Shown: piece after piece, positions 27,258-35,602 of the stretch | Position numbering within the stretch: the stretch's first letter is position 1 | Layout of the letters: the number at the start of each line of letters is the position of its first letter | Assembly: GCF_001854885.1 (NCBI RefSeq) | Contig: NZ_MDDV01000061.1 | Coordinates: 19,744-69,150, forward strand | Source of the DNA: Ensifer sp. LCM 4579 | Lineage (GTDB): Bacteria > Pseudomonadota > Alphaproteobacteria > Rhizobiales > Rhizobiaceae | Direction of reading: 5' to 3' | DNA length: 49,407 nt | The notes under the pieces: model-generated | Database searches by the model: none | The model's input: the letters and a program-made list of their open reading frames with translations, nothing else | Told to the model about the DNA's origin: nothing | Translations under genes and position numbers: made by a program

Positions 27258-28889
27258 ATGGACCGCTATCTGATCGGCATTGATGTTGGGACTGGCAGCG
27301 CCCGGGCGGGGATGTTCGACAGCACCGGCAGGCTGCTTGCCGCTGCCAAACAGGATATCGCCCTCTTCAGCGACGGGCCGGACCTCTACGAGCAATCTTC
27401 GGAAGATATCTGGCAGGCCGTTTGCGCCAGCGTACGTCGCGCCATCGGCATATCAGGCATCGACCCGAACGCCATCGCCGGCATCGGCGTGGATGCCACG
27501 TGCTCGCTGGTGGTGATCGGTGCCGAGGGAAAATCGCTGCCCGTTGGCGACCCGCGCCATCCCGAACGCAATATCATCGTCTGGATGGACCATCGTGCGC
27601 TCGGGCAGGCCAACCGGATCAACGCCACCGGCCATGACGTTCTGCGCTATGTCGGAAACCGCATCTCGCCGGAAATGGAGACGCCGAAACTGCTCTGGCT
27701 CAAGGAAAACAAGCCCGAGACTTTCAATGCCGCGGAGCACTTCTTCGATCTCACGGATTTCCTTACCTGGCGCGCCACGGACTGTCTCGCCCGGTCGATC
27801 TGCACGGTGACCTGCAAATGGACCTATCTGGGACACGAGCGGCGGTGGGACGAAAGCTACTTCCGCACCATCGGCCTTTCCGAGCTGACGGCTGACAATT
27901 TTGCCCGGATCGGCAGCCATGTGGTCGATGCCGGAACGGCATTGGGGTCCGGCCTGACGCCGCGGGCCGCTTCCGAGCTCGGCTTGCCGGTCGGCGTGCC
28001 CGTCGCGGCGGGCCTGATCGATGCCCACGCGGGAGGTGTCGGCACCGTCGGCTGGAAGGGTGAAACGGACGGCGCATCGGCGACGACGCGGATGGCCTAT
28101 GTCTTCGGCACATCCGCCTGCACCATGACCTCCACGCACGCGCCTGCCTTCGTGCCGGGCGTCTGGGGACCCTACTATTCCGCCATGGTGCCGGGTCTGT
28201 GGCTGAACGAGGCGGGCCAGTCGGCGGCGGGTGCTGCGATCGACCATCTCCTGTCGCTGCATCCGGCCTCTGCGGAAGCGGCGCGGCTGGCCGAGGCCGC
28301 CGGAATGGGTCTGGCAGAATGGCTCGCCGCCCGGGCCGCCGCGATGGCCGCCGGCCAACCGGACCTGGCGATCCTCGCCGACGGACTGCACGTGGTTCCC
28401 GAATTCCTCGGCAACCGGGCGCCATTTGCCGATCCGGAGGCAAAGGCGCTCATTGCCGGCCTGAGCATGGACCGATCCCTCGACTCGCTCGTCCGGCTTT
28501 ACGTGGCCGGGATTTGCGGGCTCGGCAGCGGATTGCGGCAGATCGTCGAGGCCCAAAAAACAGAAGATGTCAGCGTCGATACCATCGTCGTCAGTGGCGG
28601 CGCGGGCCGAAGCCCCATCGTCAGGCAGCTTCTGGCAGATGCAACGGGCCTCAAAGTGGCGGCTCCGGCGACGGACGAGCCCGTGCTCCTGGGCGCGGCC
28701 ATGCTTGCCGCCGTGGCAAGCGGCCTCTATCCGAACATCGAGGCAGCAATGGCAGGCATGTCCGCCACCGGCGATATTTACCCACCGAAAGGCGGGGAAG
28801 TCGCCACCTACCACGCCAAGCGGTTCGAGGGGTTTGAGCTGCTGCAGTCGACCGGTCGCCGCTTGCGGGAGCTATACTCCCGGAACTAG
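27258..28889 (+). CDS. FGGY-family carbohydrate kinase, probable D-ribulokinase
   Basis: The 543-aa kinase has the FGGY architecture: IGIDVGTGSARAGMFD near residues 6-21, GVDATCSLVVI, MDHRA (the W/MDhRA motif), GLIDAHAGGVGTVG in the middle and the C-terminal ATP site with IVVSGGAGRSPIVRQLLAD. These features match the D-ribulokinase subgroup (YDR109-like), which phosphorylates D-ribulose to D-ribulose 5-phosphate, an entry to the pentose phosphate pathway. It is the last gene of the operon. Its stop codon overlaps that of the convergent DHFR-like gene. The substrate is inferred. Confidence 0.87.
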   Translation: MDRYLIGIDVGTGSARAGMFDSTGRLLAAAKQDIALFSDGPDLYEQSSEDIWQAVCASVRRAIGISGIDPNAIAGIGVDATCSLVVIGAEGKSLPVGDPRHPERNIIVWMDHRALGQANRINATGHDVLRYVGNRISPEMETPKLLWLKENKPETFNAAEHFFDLTDFLTWRATDCLARSICTVTCKWTYLGHERRWDESYFRTIGLSELTADNFARIGSHVVDAGTALGSGLTPRAASELGLPVGVPVAAGLIDAHAGGVGTVGWKGETDGASATTRMAYVFGTSACTMTSTHAPAFVPGVWGPYYSAMVPGLWLNEAGQSAAGAAIDHLLSLHPASAEAARLAEAAGMGLAEWLAARAAAMAAGQPDLAILADGLHVVPEFLGNRAPFADPEAKALIAGLSMDRSLDSLVRLYVAGICGLGSGLRQIVEAQKTEDVSVDTIVVSGGAGRSPIVRQLLADATGLKVAAPATDEPVLLGAAMLAAVASGLYPNIEAAMAGMSATGDIYPPKGGEVATYHAKRFEGFELLQSTGRRLRELYSRN

Positions 28890-29413
28890 GCAGGTACATA
28901 CGCCAGCCTGATCACGTCTTCGATCTGATCGCAGGCCACAAGGCGTAGCCGCGGCCGTGGGCCGGCGAAGAATGGTTTGCCGTGACCCAGCACGACGGGG
29001 TGGAGGTAGAGTCTATACTCATCGACAAGGCCAAGGTCGGTCAGGCTTTGCGCCAATTCCGGACCGGCGACTGCAATCTCCCCGACGCATTCGGCTTTCA
29101 GCCGACGCACCACCGCCTCGAGGTCATCCTCCACAAGCGTGGCGTTGGGGCCGACGGATTTCAGCGAACGCGACACGACCCATTTCGGTTGGTTCCGCCA
29201 CGCAACCGCGAAGTCGCGTTCCTCCGGGCCCCACTCAGGGTGGTCTTCGTCCCAATAACGCATTACCTCGTATATACGGCGACCGTAAATACTGCCGGCC
29301 AGGCCGCGCACTTGATCGATGAAGTGACGAAAGAGCGAAGGTCCCGGCGCAAATTCCTGATGGTCGACATAGCCATCCAGGGACTGGTTCATTCCAAAGA
29401 AGAGCTTCGCCAT
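28886..29413 (-). CDS. Dihydrofolate reductase / RibD C-terminal family protein
   Basis: The 175-aa product starts at ATG 29413 (MAKLFFGMNQSLDGY) with GGAGA upstream; a longer frame adds 12 unlikely residues. The fold motifs are the N-terminal strand and MNQSLDGYVD, YGRRIYEVMRYWD, PKWVVSRSL, IAVAGPELAQSLTDLGLVDEYRLYLHPVVLGHGKPFF. These are typical of the YyaP/YwjB-like RibD_C proteins, whose substrates are unknown; true folate reduction is unlikely. It overlaps the kinase gene by 4 bp in convergent orientation. Confidence 0.87.
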   Translation of the reverse strand: MAKLFFGMNQSLDGYVDHQEFAPGPSLFRHFIDQVRGLAGSIYGRRIYEVMRYWDEDHPEWGPEERDFAVAWRNQPKWVVSRSLKSVGPNATLVEDDLEAVVRRLKAECVGEIAVAGPELAQSLTDLGLVDEYRLYLHPVVLGHGKPFFAGPRPRLRLVACDQIEDVIRLAYVPA

Positions 29414-29576
29414 GCAAATCTCCATCTCGAATGCTGCAGAATAACTCAATCCCCGATTGAGCGGAAGTGAGTTGGACGCGCCGCTTTGCCACCCAATCTC
29501 CCGAGCGCGCAGTACCCTACGGCAAAGCCCAGGCTCTATAACCGCTCAAAACGGCTGAACGGGCTCGCGCCGCGCC

Positions 29577-30560
29577 CTACGGAATTCTCGAAGTGTCCAC
29601 AATCCACCGCACCGATTGACCATGCGGTCCGGTCCAAGCGATCGGACTGCCATTTGCCGCGAGCAGGAACATGCCGTTGCGAGCGGGTCCCGCACTCGCA
29701 GCGAACTGCGGGAAGATATGCGGCGCTTCGTTGCTGAGCCACACCACGCCCGCCCTGTTCATCATTGTGGCGAAATCATTCCGATCCGCCCGGCTCGGGA
29801 TATAGCTGAGGACCGCGGTATGAAATACCACGACGGTGGCCTTGGCAGGAGCTTCGGCAATCAGATCTGGCAGGTCCCGTCTCAGATCACCACGCTCGAT
29901 CCGTGGAGGGTTTCGTTTTGCAAGAGAAATGGCGGCACGCAGCCGCGCCAGACGCGACTCGTGCTCCGGCCATACGAGGTGCTCCAGCCACGCAACATCC
30001 GCATTGTCGAAGACATTCAGCGGATTCAGATCAAGACCCGCACGCCACACGATCTCGGGATGGCGCAAAGGGAGCGGCGTAGCATCTGAGGCTTCGCAGT
30101 TGAAGACAGGAGCAATCGCGCCGCTGCAGCCCGGGGCGGCCAGCCGCTGCCGGTCCCAGTCATATCCGTAAGCGTCGAACAAAAGACACAGACCTGCTGA
30201 AGCCCCAACCTCGATGAGAGCCAATGGACCATCAATCTGAGCCAGCGCCGGAAGCAGCGAGGCGCATCGGCCGGGCTCGTTGGTCTGCGTGGTCCGCGAC
30301 AGCATGATTTCGGCAATGGCATCGGCATGCTCTCGAAGCGCTTGATCGAAATCACAGGGCGAAGCCGGTTTGCCTGCCGCGAGACGCATCGCCGCAAACA
30401 AAAGATTTGGCTGCTGCCGCTCGCGCGGAAGACGCATGAGAAATCTCAGCGCTTCCGGGGCTTGCGCAACATGAAGCGCCAACATTTCGTAGAGGGGCGA
30501 CTGCCCCTGCGCCTCGACCTGCGCAAAGCGGCGGTAGCGATCGGCGATCCGCTCGATCAT
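29577..30560 (-). CDS. DUF2332 family protein
   Basis: The 327-aa cytosolic protein starts at ATG 30560 with GAGGGGA upstream. Features: ADRYRRFAQVEAQGQSPLYEMLALHVA at the start, LPRERQQPNLLFAAMR, the glycine-rich ALIEVGASAGLCLLFDAYGYD near 115-135 (resembling a methyltransferase-like loop), ATVVVFHTAVLSYI and VVWLSNEAPHIFP. This matches DUF2332, common in Actinobacteria and Rhizobiales and of unknown function. The gene is flanked by spacers of about 160-180 bp and shows no operon link. Confidence 0.88.
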   Translation of the reverse strand: MIERIADRYRRFAQVEAQGQSPLYEMLALHVAQAPEALRFLMRLPRERQQPNLLFAAMRLAAGKPASPCDFDQALREHADAIAEIMLSRTTQTNEPGRCASLLPALAQIDGPLALIEVGASAGLCLLFDAYGYDWDRQRLAAPGCSGAIAPVFNCEASDATPLPLRHPEIVWRAGLDLNPLNVFDNADVAWLEHLVWPEHESRLARLRAAISLAKRNPPRIERGDLRRDLPDLIAEAPAKATVVVFHTAVLSYIPSRADRNDFATMMNRAGVVWLSNEAPHIFPQFAASAGPARNGMFLLAANGSPIAWTGPHGQSVRWIVDTSRIP

Positions 30561-30662
30561 CTTGTCCCCTCACCTCGGATTTGCCCAAGTTCGAACCCGA
30601 CGAGCAGGAATTCGCAATCGCGGCACTCTCGCTCAATCACGCCCTTCGTTGTGCTCGATGGC

Positions 30663-30680
30663 TACCGGTCGAAACCGGTA
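30663..30680 (-). terminator. Tetraloop hairpin after the DUF502 gene
   Basis: On the minus strand TACCGGT-TTCG-ACCGGTA folds into a 7-bp stem with a UUCG tetraloop, 64 bp after the DUF502 stop. It may end the glmS-GNAT-DUF502 transcript. There is no T run, so confidence is low. Confidence 0.35.
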
Positions 30681-30743
30681 CTTCACCTCGCGGGGCCAGG
30701 AGCAGATATTAAGACCGACCGCCGTTAAGACTTCAGCAGCTTC

Positions 30744-31433
30744 TCAAGCGATCTCCTGCACGACCGCACGCGGCGGCGCATTCGCAAGCGGCTTGTAATC
30801 CGGCGCGACGAGGCCGCCCGAAATCAAGAGCTTTGCCGCGTCCTCGGCGCTCATCTGCAGCGGAACGATCTTCTGCCGCGGCACGAACAGCAGGAAGCCC
30901 GCGGTCGGGAGCGGCGTCGGCGGCAGGAAGACGGCCACCATGTCCAGGCCGCGCTCGTCGAATTTGGCGGCAATCTCGCCCTTGGCGTCGGTGGCGATGA
31001 AGACCAGCGACCAGAGGCCGGGGCTCGGATATTCGATGAGCCCGGCCGTCTTGAAGGATGAGGATTGGTCCTGCAGCACCGTCTGGAAAATCTGCTTCAA
31101 GGACCTGTAGATCGTCCTAACGAGCGGCGTCCGGTTAAGGAGCGACTCGCCGATATTAACGATCGTTCGCCCCACGAGATTGGCGGTAAGGAAGCCGACA
31201 AGCGTGATGACGACGATGGCCACCAGCAGGCCGAATCCCGGAATGGCCACCGGCAGGTAGTTGTCCGGATTGTAGAAGCTCGGCAGATAGGGTTTCACCC
31301 AGCTATCCGCCCATTCGATGAATGAGCGAACCAGCCAAACGGTGATCGCCACGGGCGCGCAGATGATCAGCCCCGTGAGGAAATAATTGCGCAGCCGGGA
31401 TGCGATGATGCCGCCTTTGGAACCGTCCGTCAT
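30744..31433 (-). CDS. DUF502 inner-membrane protein
   Basis: The 229-aa protein starts at ATG 31433 (MTDGSKGGIIASRLRNYFLTG). Two transmembrane helices are seen, about 17-38 (YFLTGLIICAPVAITVWLV) and 64-90 (FGLLVAIVVITLVGFLTANLVG), followed by a soluble domain with NRTPLVRTIYRSLKQIFQTV, VFIATDAKGE and VAVFLPPTPLPTAGFLLFVPR. These are the conserved DUF502 motifs. Function is unknown. It is the third gene of the glmS-GNAT-DUF502 run, 17 bp after the GNAT stop, and sits next to recG/glmS in related rhizobia as I recall. Confidence 0.9.
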   Translation of the reverse strand: MTDGSKGGIIASRLRNYFLTGLIICAPVAITVWLVRSFIEWADSWVKPYLPSFYNPDNYLPVAIPGFGLLVAIVVITLVGFLTANLVGRTIVNIGESLLNRTPLVRTIYRSLKQIFQTVLQDQSSSFKTAGLIEYPSPGLWSLVFIATDAKGEIAAKFDERGLDMVAVFLPPTPLPTAGFLLFVPRQKIVPLQMSAEDAAKLLISGGLVAPDYKPLANAPPRAVVQEIA

Positions 31434-31450
31434 GCCAATGCCACCAACCC

Positions 31451-31948
31451 TCAGCCCAGCCCGAAGGCCGGATGAAAAGCGACCGTGCCGGAAACCATTA
31501 CTTCCGACAGGGCCAGAGCCATGAAATATTGCGGCGCACAACCCGGAAAGACAAGAGCAGGCTCATTGCGAAATCCGAACTTTTGATAATAGGCCGGCTC
31601 GCCCACGAGAACGCAGCCTGCAGCACCCGAACCCCGAAGCATATCAAGGCCTCGGCGGATGAGCGCGCTGCCGACGCCGCGCCGTTGCCGGTCCGGCCGG
31701 ACGGCAACCGGGCCGAGCCCGTACCAGCCGGCAGCCGCGGGCGTGATCGTCACCGGCGAAAAGGCGACGTGGCCGATCACCTCCCCCTCTTCCTCCGCCA
31801 CGAGCGAGAGGCTCAAGGCGCCGCCGGCGCGCAGGCGCTCGATGATCAGCGGCTCAGTCTGGTCGCTATGCGGATGGCCGGCGAAGGCGGCGGCCGTCAG
31901 GGCGCCGATGGCCCCTCGGTCGTCGTCCCTCTCCGGCCTGACGATCAT
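31451..31948 (-). CDS. GNAT-family N-acetyltransferase (YhbS-like)
   Basis: The 165-aa product has the GNAT acetyl-CoA site in VRPDRQRRGVGSALIRRGLDML (residues 82-103) and the YhbS-type C-terminus GEPAYYQKFGFRNEP. The N-terminus IVRPERDDDRGAIGALTAAAF is typical. Its ATG overlaps the glmS stop as ATGA (31945-31948), so it is coupled to glmS. The acceptor substrate is unknown; coupling to glmS might hint at an amino sugar, but that is only guilt by association. Confidence 0.9.
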   Translation of the reverse strand: MIVRPERDDDRGAIGALTAAAFAGHPHSDQTEPLIIERLRAGGALSLSLVAEEEGEVIGHVAFSPVTITPAAAGWYGLGPVAVRPDRQRRGVGSALIRRGLDMLRGSGAAGCVLVGEPAYYQKFGFRNEPALVFPGCAPQYFMALALSEVMVSGTVAFHPAFGLG

Positions 31949-33771
31949 TCGACGGTCACCGATTTTGCCAGGTTGCGCGGCTGGTCCACATCGGTGCCCA
32001 TGAAGACGGCCGTATGATAGGCGAGAAGCTGGACCGGCAGGGAGAAGATCATCGGCGCGACGATCTCGTCGACATTCGGCAGGACGATCGTGTGCATCGT
32101 ATCGAGCGTCGAGGCGGCAGCGCCCTTCTCGTCGGTGATCAGGACGATCCTTCCGCCGCGGGCCGCCACCTCCTGCATGTTGGAGACCGTCTTGTCGAAG
32201 AAGCGGTCATGCGGGGCGATGACGATCACCGGCATGTTCTCGTCGATGAGGGCGATTGGCCCGTGCTTCAATTCGCCGGCGGCATAGCCTTCGGCATGGA
32301 TGTAGGAAATTTCCTTGAGCTTCAATGCGCCTTCCATGGCGAGCGGGAAACTCGTGCCGCGGCCGAGATAGAGCACATCGCGGCACTTCGAGAGCTCCCG
32401 CGACAGGGACTCGATCTTCGGCTGAATGCTGTTCAGCACCCGCCCCATGAGGCGCGGCATTTCGGCGAGACTCCTGACCATCGCCTGCTCTTGCGCATCG
32501 CTGATCGTGCCGCGCGCCTTGCCGGCGGCAATGGCGAGGGCGGCAAGAACGGCGAGTTGGCAGGTGAAAGCCTTGGTCGAGGCGACGCCGATCTCGGGTC
32601 CTGCAAGGATCGGAAAGACGGCGTCCGACTCGCGGGCGATCGTCGATTCGCGGGTGTTGACGACGGCGCCGATCTTCAGGCCATGCTCCTTGCAGTAGCG
32701 CAGCGACGCGAGCGTATCCGCGGTTTCGCCCGACTGCGAGATGAAGAGCGCCGCCGATTGCGGCGCAAGCGGGATCTCGCGGTAGCGGAACTCGGAAGCG
32801 ACGTCGATTTCGACCGGCAGGCGCGCATAGCGCTCGAACCAGTATTTGCCGACCAGCCCGGCCAGATAGGCCGTCCCGCAGGCGGAGATCGCAAGGCTCG
32901 GCACCCTGGCGAAGTCGATCACGCCGGAGGCCGGGAGCACGCGATTGTCGATGAAATTGACGTAGTGGCCGAGCGCATGGGAGATCACCTCCGGCTGCTC
33001 GTAGATTTCCTTCTCCATGAAATGGCGGTGATTGCCCTTGTCGATCATATAGGCGGCGGCCGTGGAGGTCTGGCGGGGCCGCGTGACGGGGTTGCCGTCG
33101 ATATCGAATATATGCACGCCGGTCCTGCCGATGACGGCCCAGTCGCCATCGATCAGATAGGTGATCTCATTGGTGAAGGGTGCGAGCGCGATGGCATCCG
33201 AGCCGAGGAACATTTCGCCCTCGCCATGGCCGATCGCCAGCGGTGGGCCGTTGCGGGCCGCCATGATGGTCGAGGGATCGTCTTCGAACAGGACGGCAAG
33301 CGCGTAGGCGCCGCTGACGCGCCTCAGCATCGCGTGCATCGCCTCGCGCCGTCCCATGCCCTCTCGGCGCAGGCTTGCGAGAAGCTGGGCGACGACCTCG
33401 GTGTCCGTTTCGGTCTGGAATTTGGCGCCTGCGGCAGCAAGTTCGCTCTTCAGCTCGGCGAAGTTCTCGATGATGCCGTTGTGGACCACGGCAACGCCGG
33501 CGGTGAAATGCGGATGGGCGTTGCGTTCGGTCGGCGCACCATGGGTCGCCCAGCGCGTGTGGGCGATTCCAATCGTACCAGCCAGCGGCTCCTCTTTCAG
33601 CCTTGCCTCGAGATTGACGAGCTTGCCCTCGGCGCGCCGGCGATGCAGTTCGCCGCCGTTGATCGTCGCCACGCCCGCCGAATCATAGCCCCGATACTCC
33701 AGGCGCTTCAACGCGTCGACGAGCCGCTCCGAAACCGGCTGGCTTCCCACGATGCCTACAATCCCGCACAT
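31945..33771 (-). CDS. glmS: Glutamine-fructose-6-phosphate aminotransferase
   Basis: The enzyme makes glucosamine 6-phosphate from fructose 6-phosphate and glutamine, the first step to UDP-GlcNAc for peptidoglycan and LPS. The 608-aa length is canonical. ATG 33771 exposes the catalytic cysteine (MCGIVGIVGS), with CGGAG upstream. The glutaminase domain contains HTRWATHGAPTERNAHPH and NGIIENF. Two SIS domains follow (SACGTAYLAG and SQSGETADTL; then GRGTSFPLAMEGALKLKE). The C-terminus DVDQPRNLAKSVTVE is the conserved end. glmU lies upstream on the same strand. Confidence 0.98.
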   Translation of the reverse strand: MCGIVGIVGSQPVSERLVDALKRLEYRGYDSAGVATINGGELHRRRAEGKLVNLEARLKEEPLAGTIGIAHTRWATHGAPTERNAHPHFTAGVAVVHNGIIENFAELKSELAAAGAKFQTETDTEVVAQLLASLRREGMGRREAMHAMLRRVSGAYALAVLFEDDPSTIMAARNGPPLAIGHGEGEMFLGSDAIALAPFTNEITYLIDGDWAVIGRTGVHIFDIDGNPVTRPRQTSTAAAYMIDKGNHRHFMEKEIYEQPEVISHALGHYVNFIDNRVLPASGVIDFARVPSLAISACGTAYLAGLVGKYWFERYARLPVEIDVASEFRYREIPLAPQSAALFISQSGETADTLASLRYCKEHGLKIGAVVNTRESTIARESDAVFPILAGPEIGVASTKAFTCQLAVLAALAIAAGKARGTISDAQEQAMVRSLAEMPRLMGRVLNSIQPKIESLSRELSKCRDVLYLGRGTSFPLAMEGALKLKEISYIHAEGYAAGELKHGPIALIDENMPVIVIAPHDRFFDKTVSNMQEVAARGGRIVLITDEKGAAASTLDTMHTIVLPNVDEIVAPMIFSLPVQLLAYHTAVFMGTDVDQPRNLAKSVTVE

Positions 33772-34013
33772 ATATAACTCCGCATTCTTCTCCACGCCGG
33801 CGCGGCGCGACAGGTCACCCGAGCAAGACGAGGGATAGATGACCGCCCTCGCCCGCCAGTTTCATAAAGATCACGGCAGCGATCGCGGTCGAGCCGCGCC
33901 GCTGCCAGCGTGACAGTCAGGTGGGCACGCCACCTTCCCCAAGCCTTCGTACCGATATTATCGCGCGAGACAATCCGCTTCGATTTCACTTTCAGTTTCA
34001 ATAATTAACGAGA

Positions 34014-35384
34014 TTATTCGGCGGCCTTCGCCTTTTTCCTGGCGGCCTTTTCCGCCTCGTACCGCTCCCGCAGTACCGGGGCCCGTCCGGGCTTCACCTC
34101 CTGACGCGCCCGCCCGAACGCAACCGCGTCCGCCGGAAGGTCCTCAGTGATCACGCTCCCGGCACCGACGAGCGCCCCGTCGCCGATCGTCACAGGCGCC
34201 ACGAGCGCCGTATTCGAGCCGATGAAGACATTCTCGCCGATGCGGGTCACGTGCTTGTTCACGCCGTCATAATTGCAGGTGATCGTCCCGGCGCCAATAT
34301 TCGACCCGGCGCCGACAAAGGCGTCGCCGATATAGGTCAGATGGTTGACCTTTGCCCCGGCGCCGATTTCGGCTTTCTTCACCTCGCAGAAATTGCCGAC
34401 CTTTGATTTCGGACCGATATCCGCGCCAGGCCTCAGGCGGGCAAAGGGCCCAACGAGCGCGCCGGCACGAATATGGGCCCCCTCGATATGCGAGAAGGCG
34501 TAAATGACAGCGCCGCTTTCGACGCACACGCCCGGACCGAAGACGACGTTCGGCTCGACCAGCACATCCTGCGCAAGCTCGGTATCCCAGGAAAGAAAGA
34601 CGGTTTCCGGCGCAATCATCGAGACGCCGGCCAGCATCAGCTCGTGACGGCGACGCTGCTGCCAGAGCCTTTCGATAGAGGCGAGTTCGGCGCGCGTGTT
34701 GCAGCCGGTCAGTTCTTCCTCCGGCGCTTCCACGGCAATCGCTCGGCCGCCGAGCGAACGAACGATCTCGACGAGATCCGTGAGATAATACTCGCCCTTG
34801 GCATTCCCGTTGCCGATGCGGCCGAGGAGGTCGAGTGCCTTGCGGCCGTCGATCGCCATCAGGCCGCCATTGCAGTAGGTGATGCGGCGCTCTTCTTCGG
34901 ACGCGTCCTTGTGCTCGCGGATCGCCAGCAGTTCTCCATCCTCGATGATCAGGCGGCCGTAACCGGCAGGTTCTGCCGTCTCAAAACCGATGACGACGAC
35001 GTCGTTGCCCTCGGCCAAGCGCTCGCGTGCGGCGACGAGCGGCGCGGCGGTGATCAGGGGCGTGTCGCCGAAAACCACGAGGAGATCGTCATACCCCTTT
35101 TCGATCGCCTGCCGCGCGGCAAGCACCGCATGCGCCGTGCCCAGCCGCTCCTTCTGCAGGAACGAAGTGACCGTGGCGGCGCCATTCGCGGCCGCGGCCG
35201 TGACCGCCTCGGCGTCGCGCCCGACGACCAGGGCCACATCCGAAATGGAAGCGCTTGCCAGCGCGTCGACGACATGCGCGATCATCGGCCTGCCCGCAAC
35301 GGGGTGCAGCACCTTCGACTTTGCCGATTTCATCCGCGTGCTTTCGCCAGCCGCCAGGATGATCGCCAGGCAAGTCCGTTCCAT
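34014..35384 (-). CDS. glmU: Bifunctional GlcNAc-1-P uridyltransferase / GlcN-1-P acetyltransferase
   Basis: The enzyme completes UDP-GlcNAc synthesis. The 456-aa protein starts at ATG 35384, behind AAGGAGA. The N-terminal pyrophosphorylase domain has [22 protein letters not shown] and VFGDTPLI. The C-terminal left-handed beta helix has many hexapeptide repeats ([50 protein letters not shown]). The C-terminal tail is basic (RKKAKAAE). The rhizobial version of the first loop ([12 protein letters not shown]) is normal for the clade. A mosaic repeat sits just upstream of its ribosome-binding site. Confidence 0.97.
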   Translation of the reverse strand: MERTCLAIILAAGESTRMKSAKSKVLHPVAGRPMIAHVVDALASASISDVALVVGRDAEAVTAAAANGAATVTSFLQKERLGTAHAVLAARQAIEKGYDDLLVVFGDTPLITAAPLVAARERLAEGNDVVVIGFETAEPAGYGRLIIEDGELLAIREHKDASEEERRITYCNGGLMAIDGRKALDLLGRIGNGNAKGEYYLTDLVEIVRSLGGRAIAVEAPEEELTGCNTRAELASIERLWQQRRRHELMLAGVSMIAPETVFLSWDTELAQDVLVEPNVVFGPGVCVESGAVIYAFSHIEGAHIRAGALVGPFARLRPGADIGPKSKVGNFCEVKKAEIGAGAKVNHLTYIGDAFVGAGSNIGAGTITCNYDGVNKHVTRIGENVFIGSNTALVAPVTIGDGALVGAGSVITEDLPADAVAFGRARQEVKPGRAPVLRERYEAEKAARKKAKAAE

Positions 35385-35410
35385 GCTCTTGTTCTCCTTG
35401 GTATTCTTCA

Positions 35411-35461
35411 ACAGTGTCGCGCGTCATACTCAGACGCGCAAAGGTCGCTGTAGCACTTTGA
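35411..35461. repeat. Mosaic palindromic repeat, copy 4
   Basis: GTCGCGCGTCATACTCAGACGCG, then CAAAGGTCGCTGTAGCACTTTGA matches the shared module. Only this one module is present. It ends 27 bp before the glmU start codon and therefore overlaps its leader or promoter. Confidence 0.75.
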
Positions 35462-35602
35462 CCCGCTGATGCCTTCCTGCCGCCCGCCTGATCCGACTGT
35501 CCACCGGCAGGTTATTGCGGCAAGGCGGTGTCGGCCAATCACGTCGCATTAATCCGGTTAAAACGCAATGACGCGACGCGCGCCGGGCCGCCTGCGGCAG
35601 CG

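Noticed and set aside
32014..33777. Plus-strand open frame of 587 codons opposite glmS
   Set aside because: glmS is complete with its catalytic Cys and SIS domains; the antisense frame is composition-driven.
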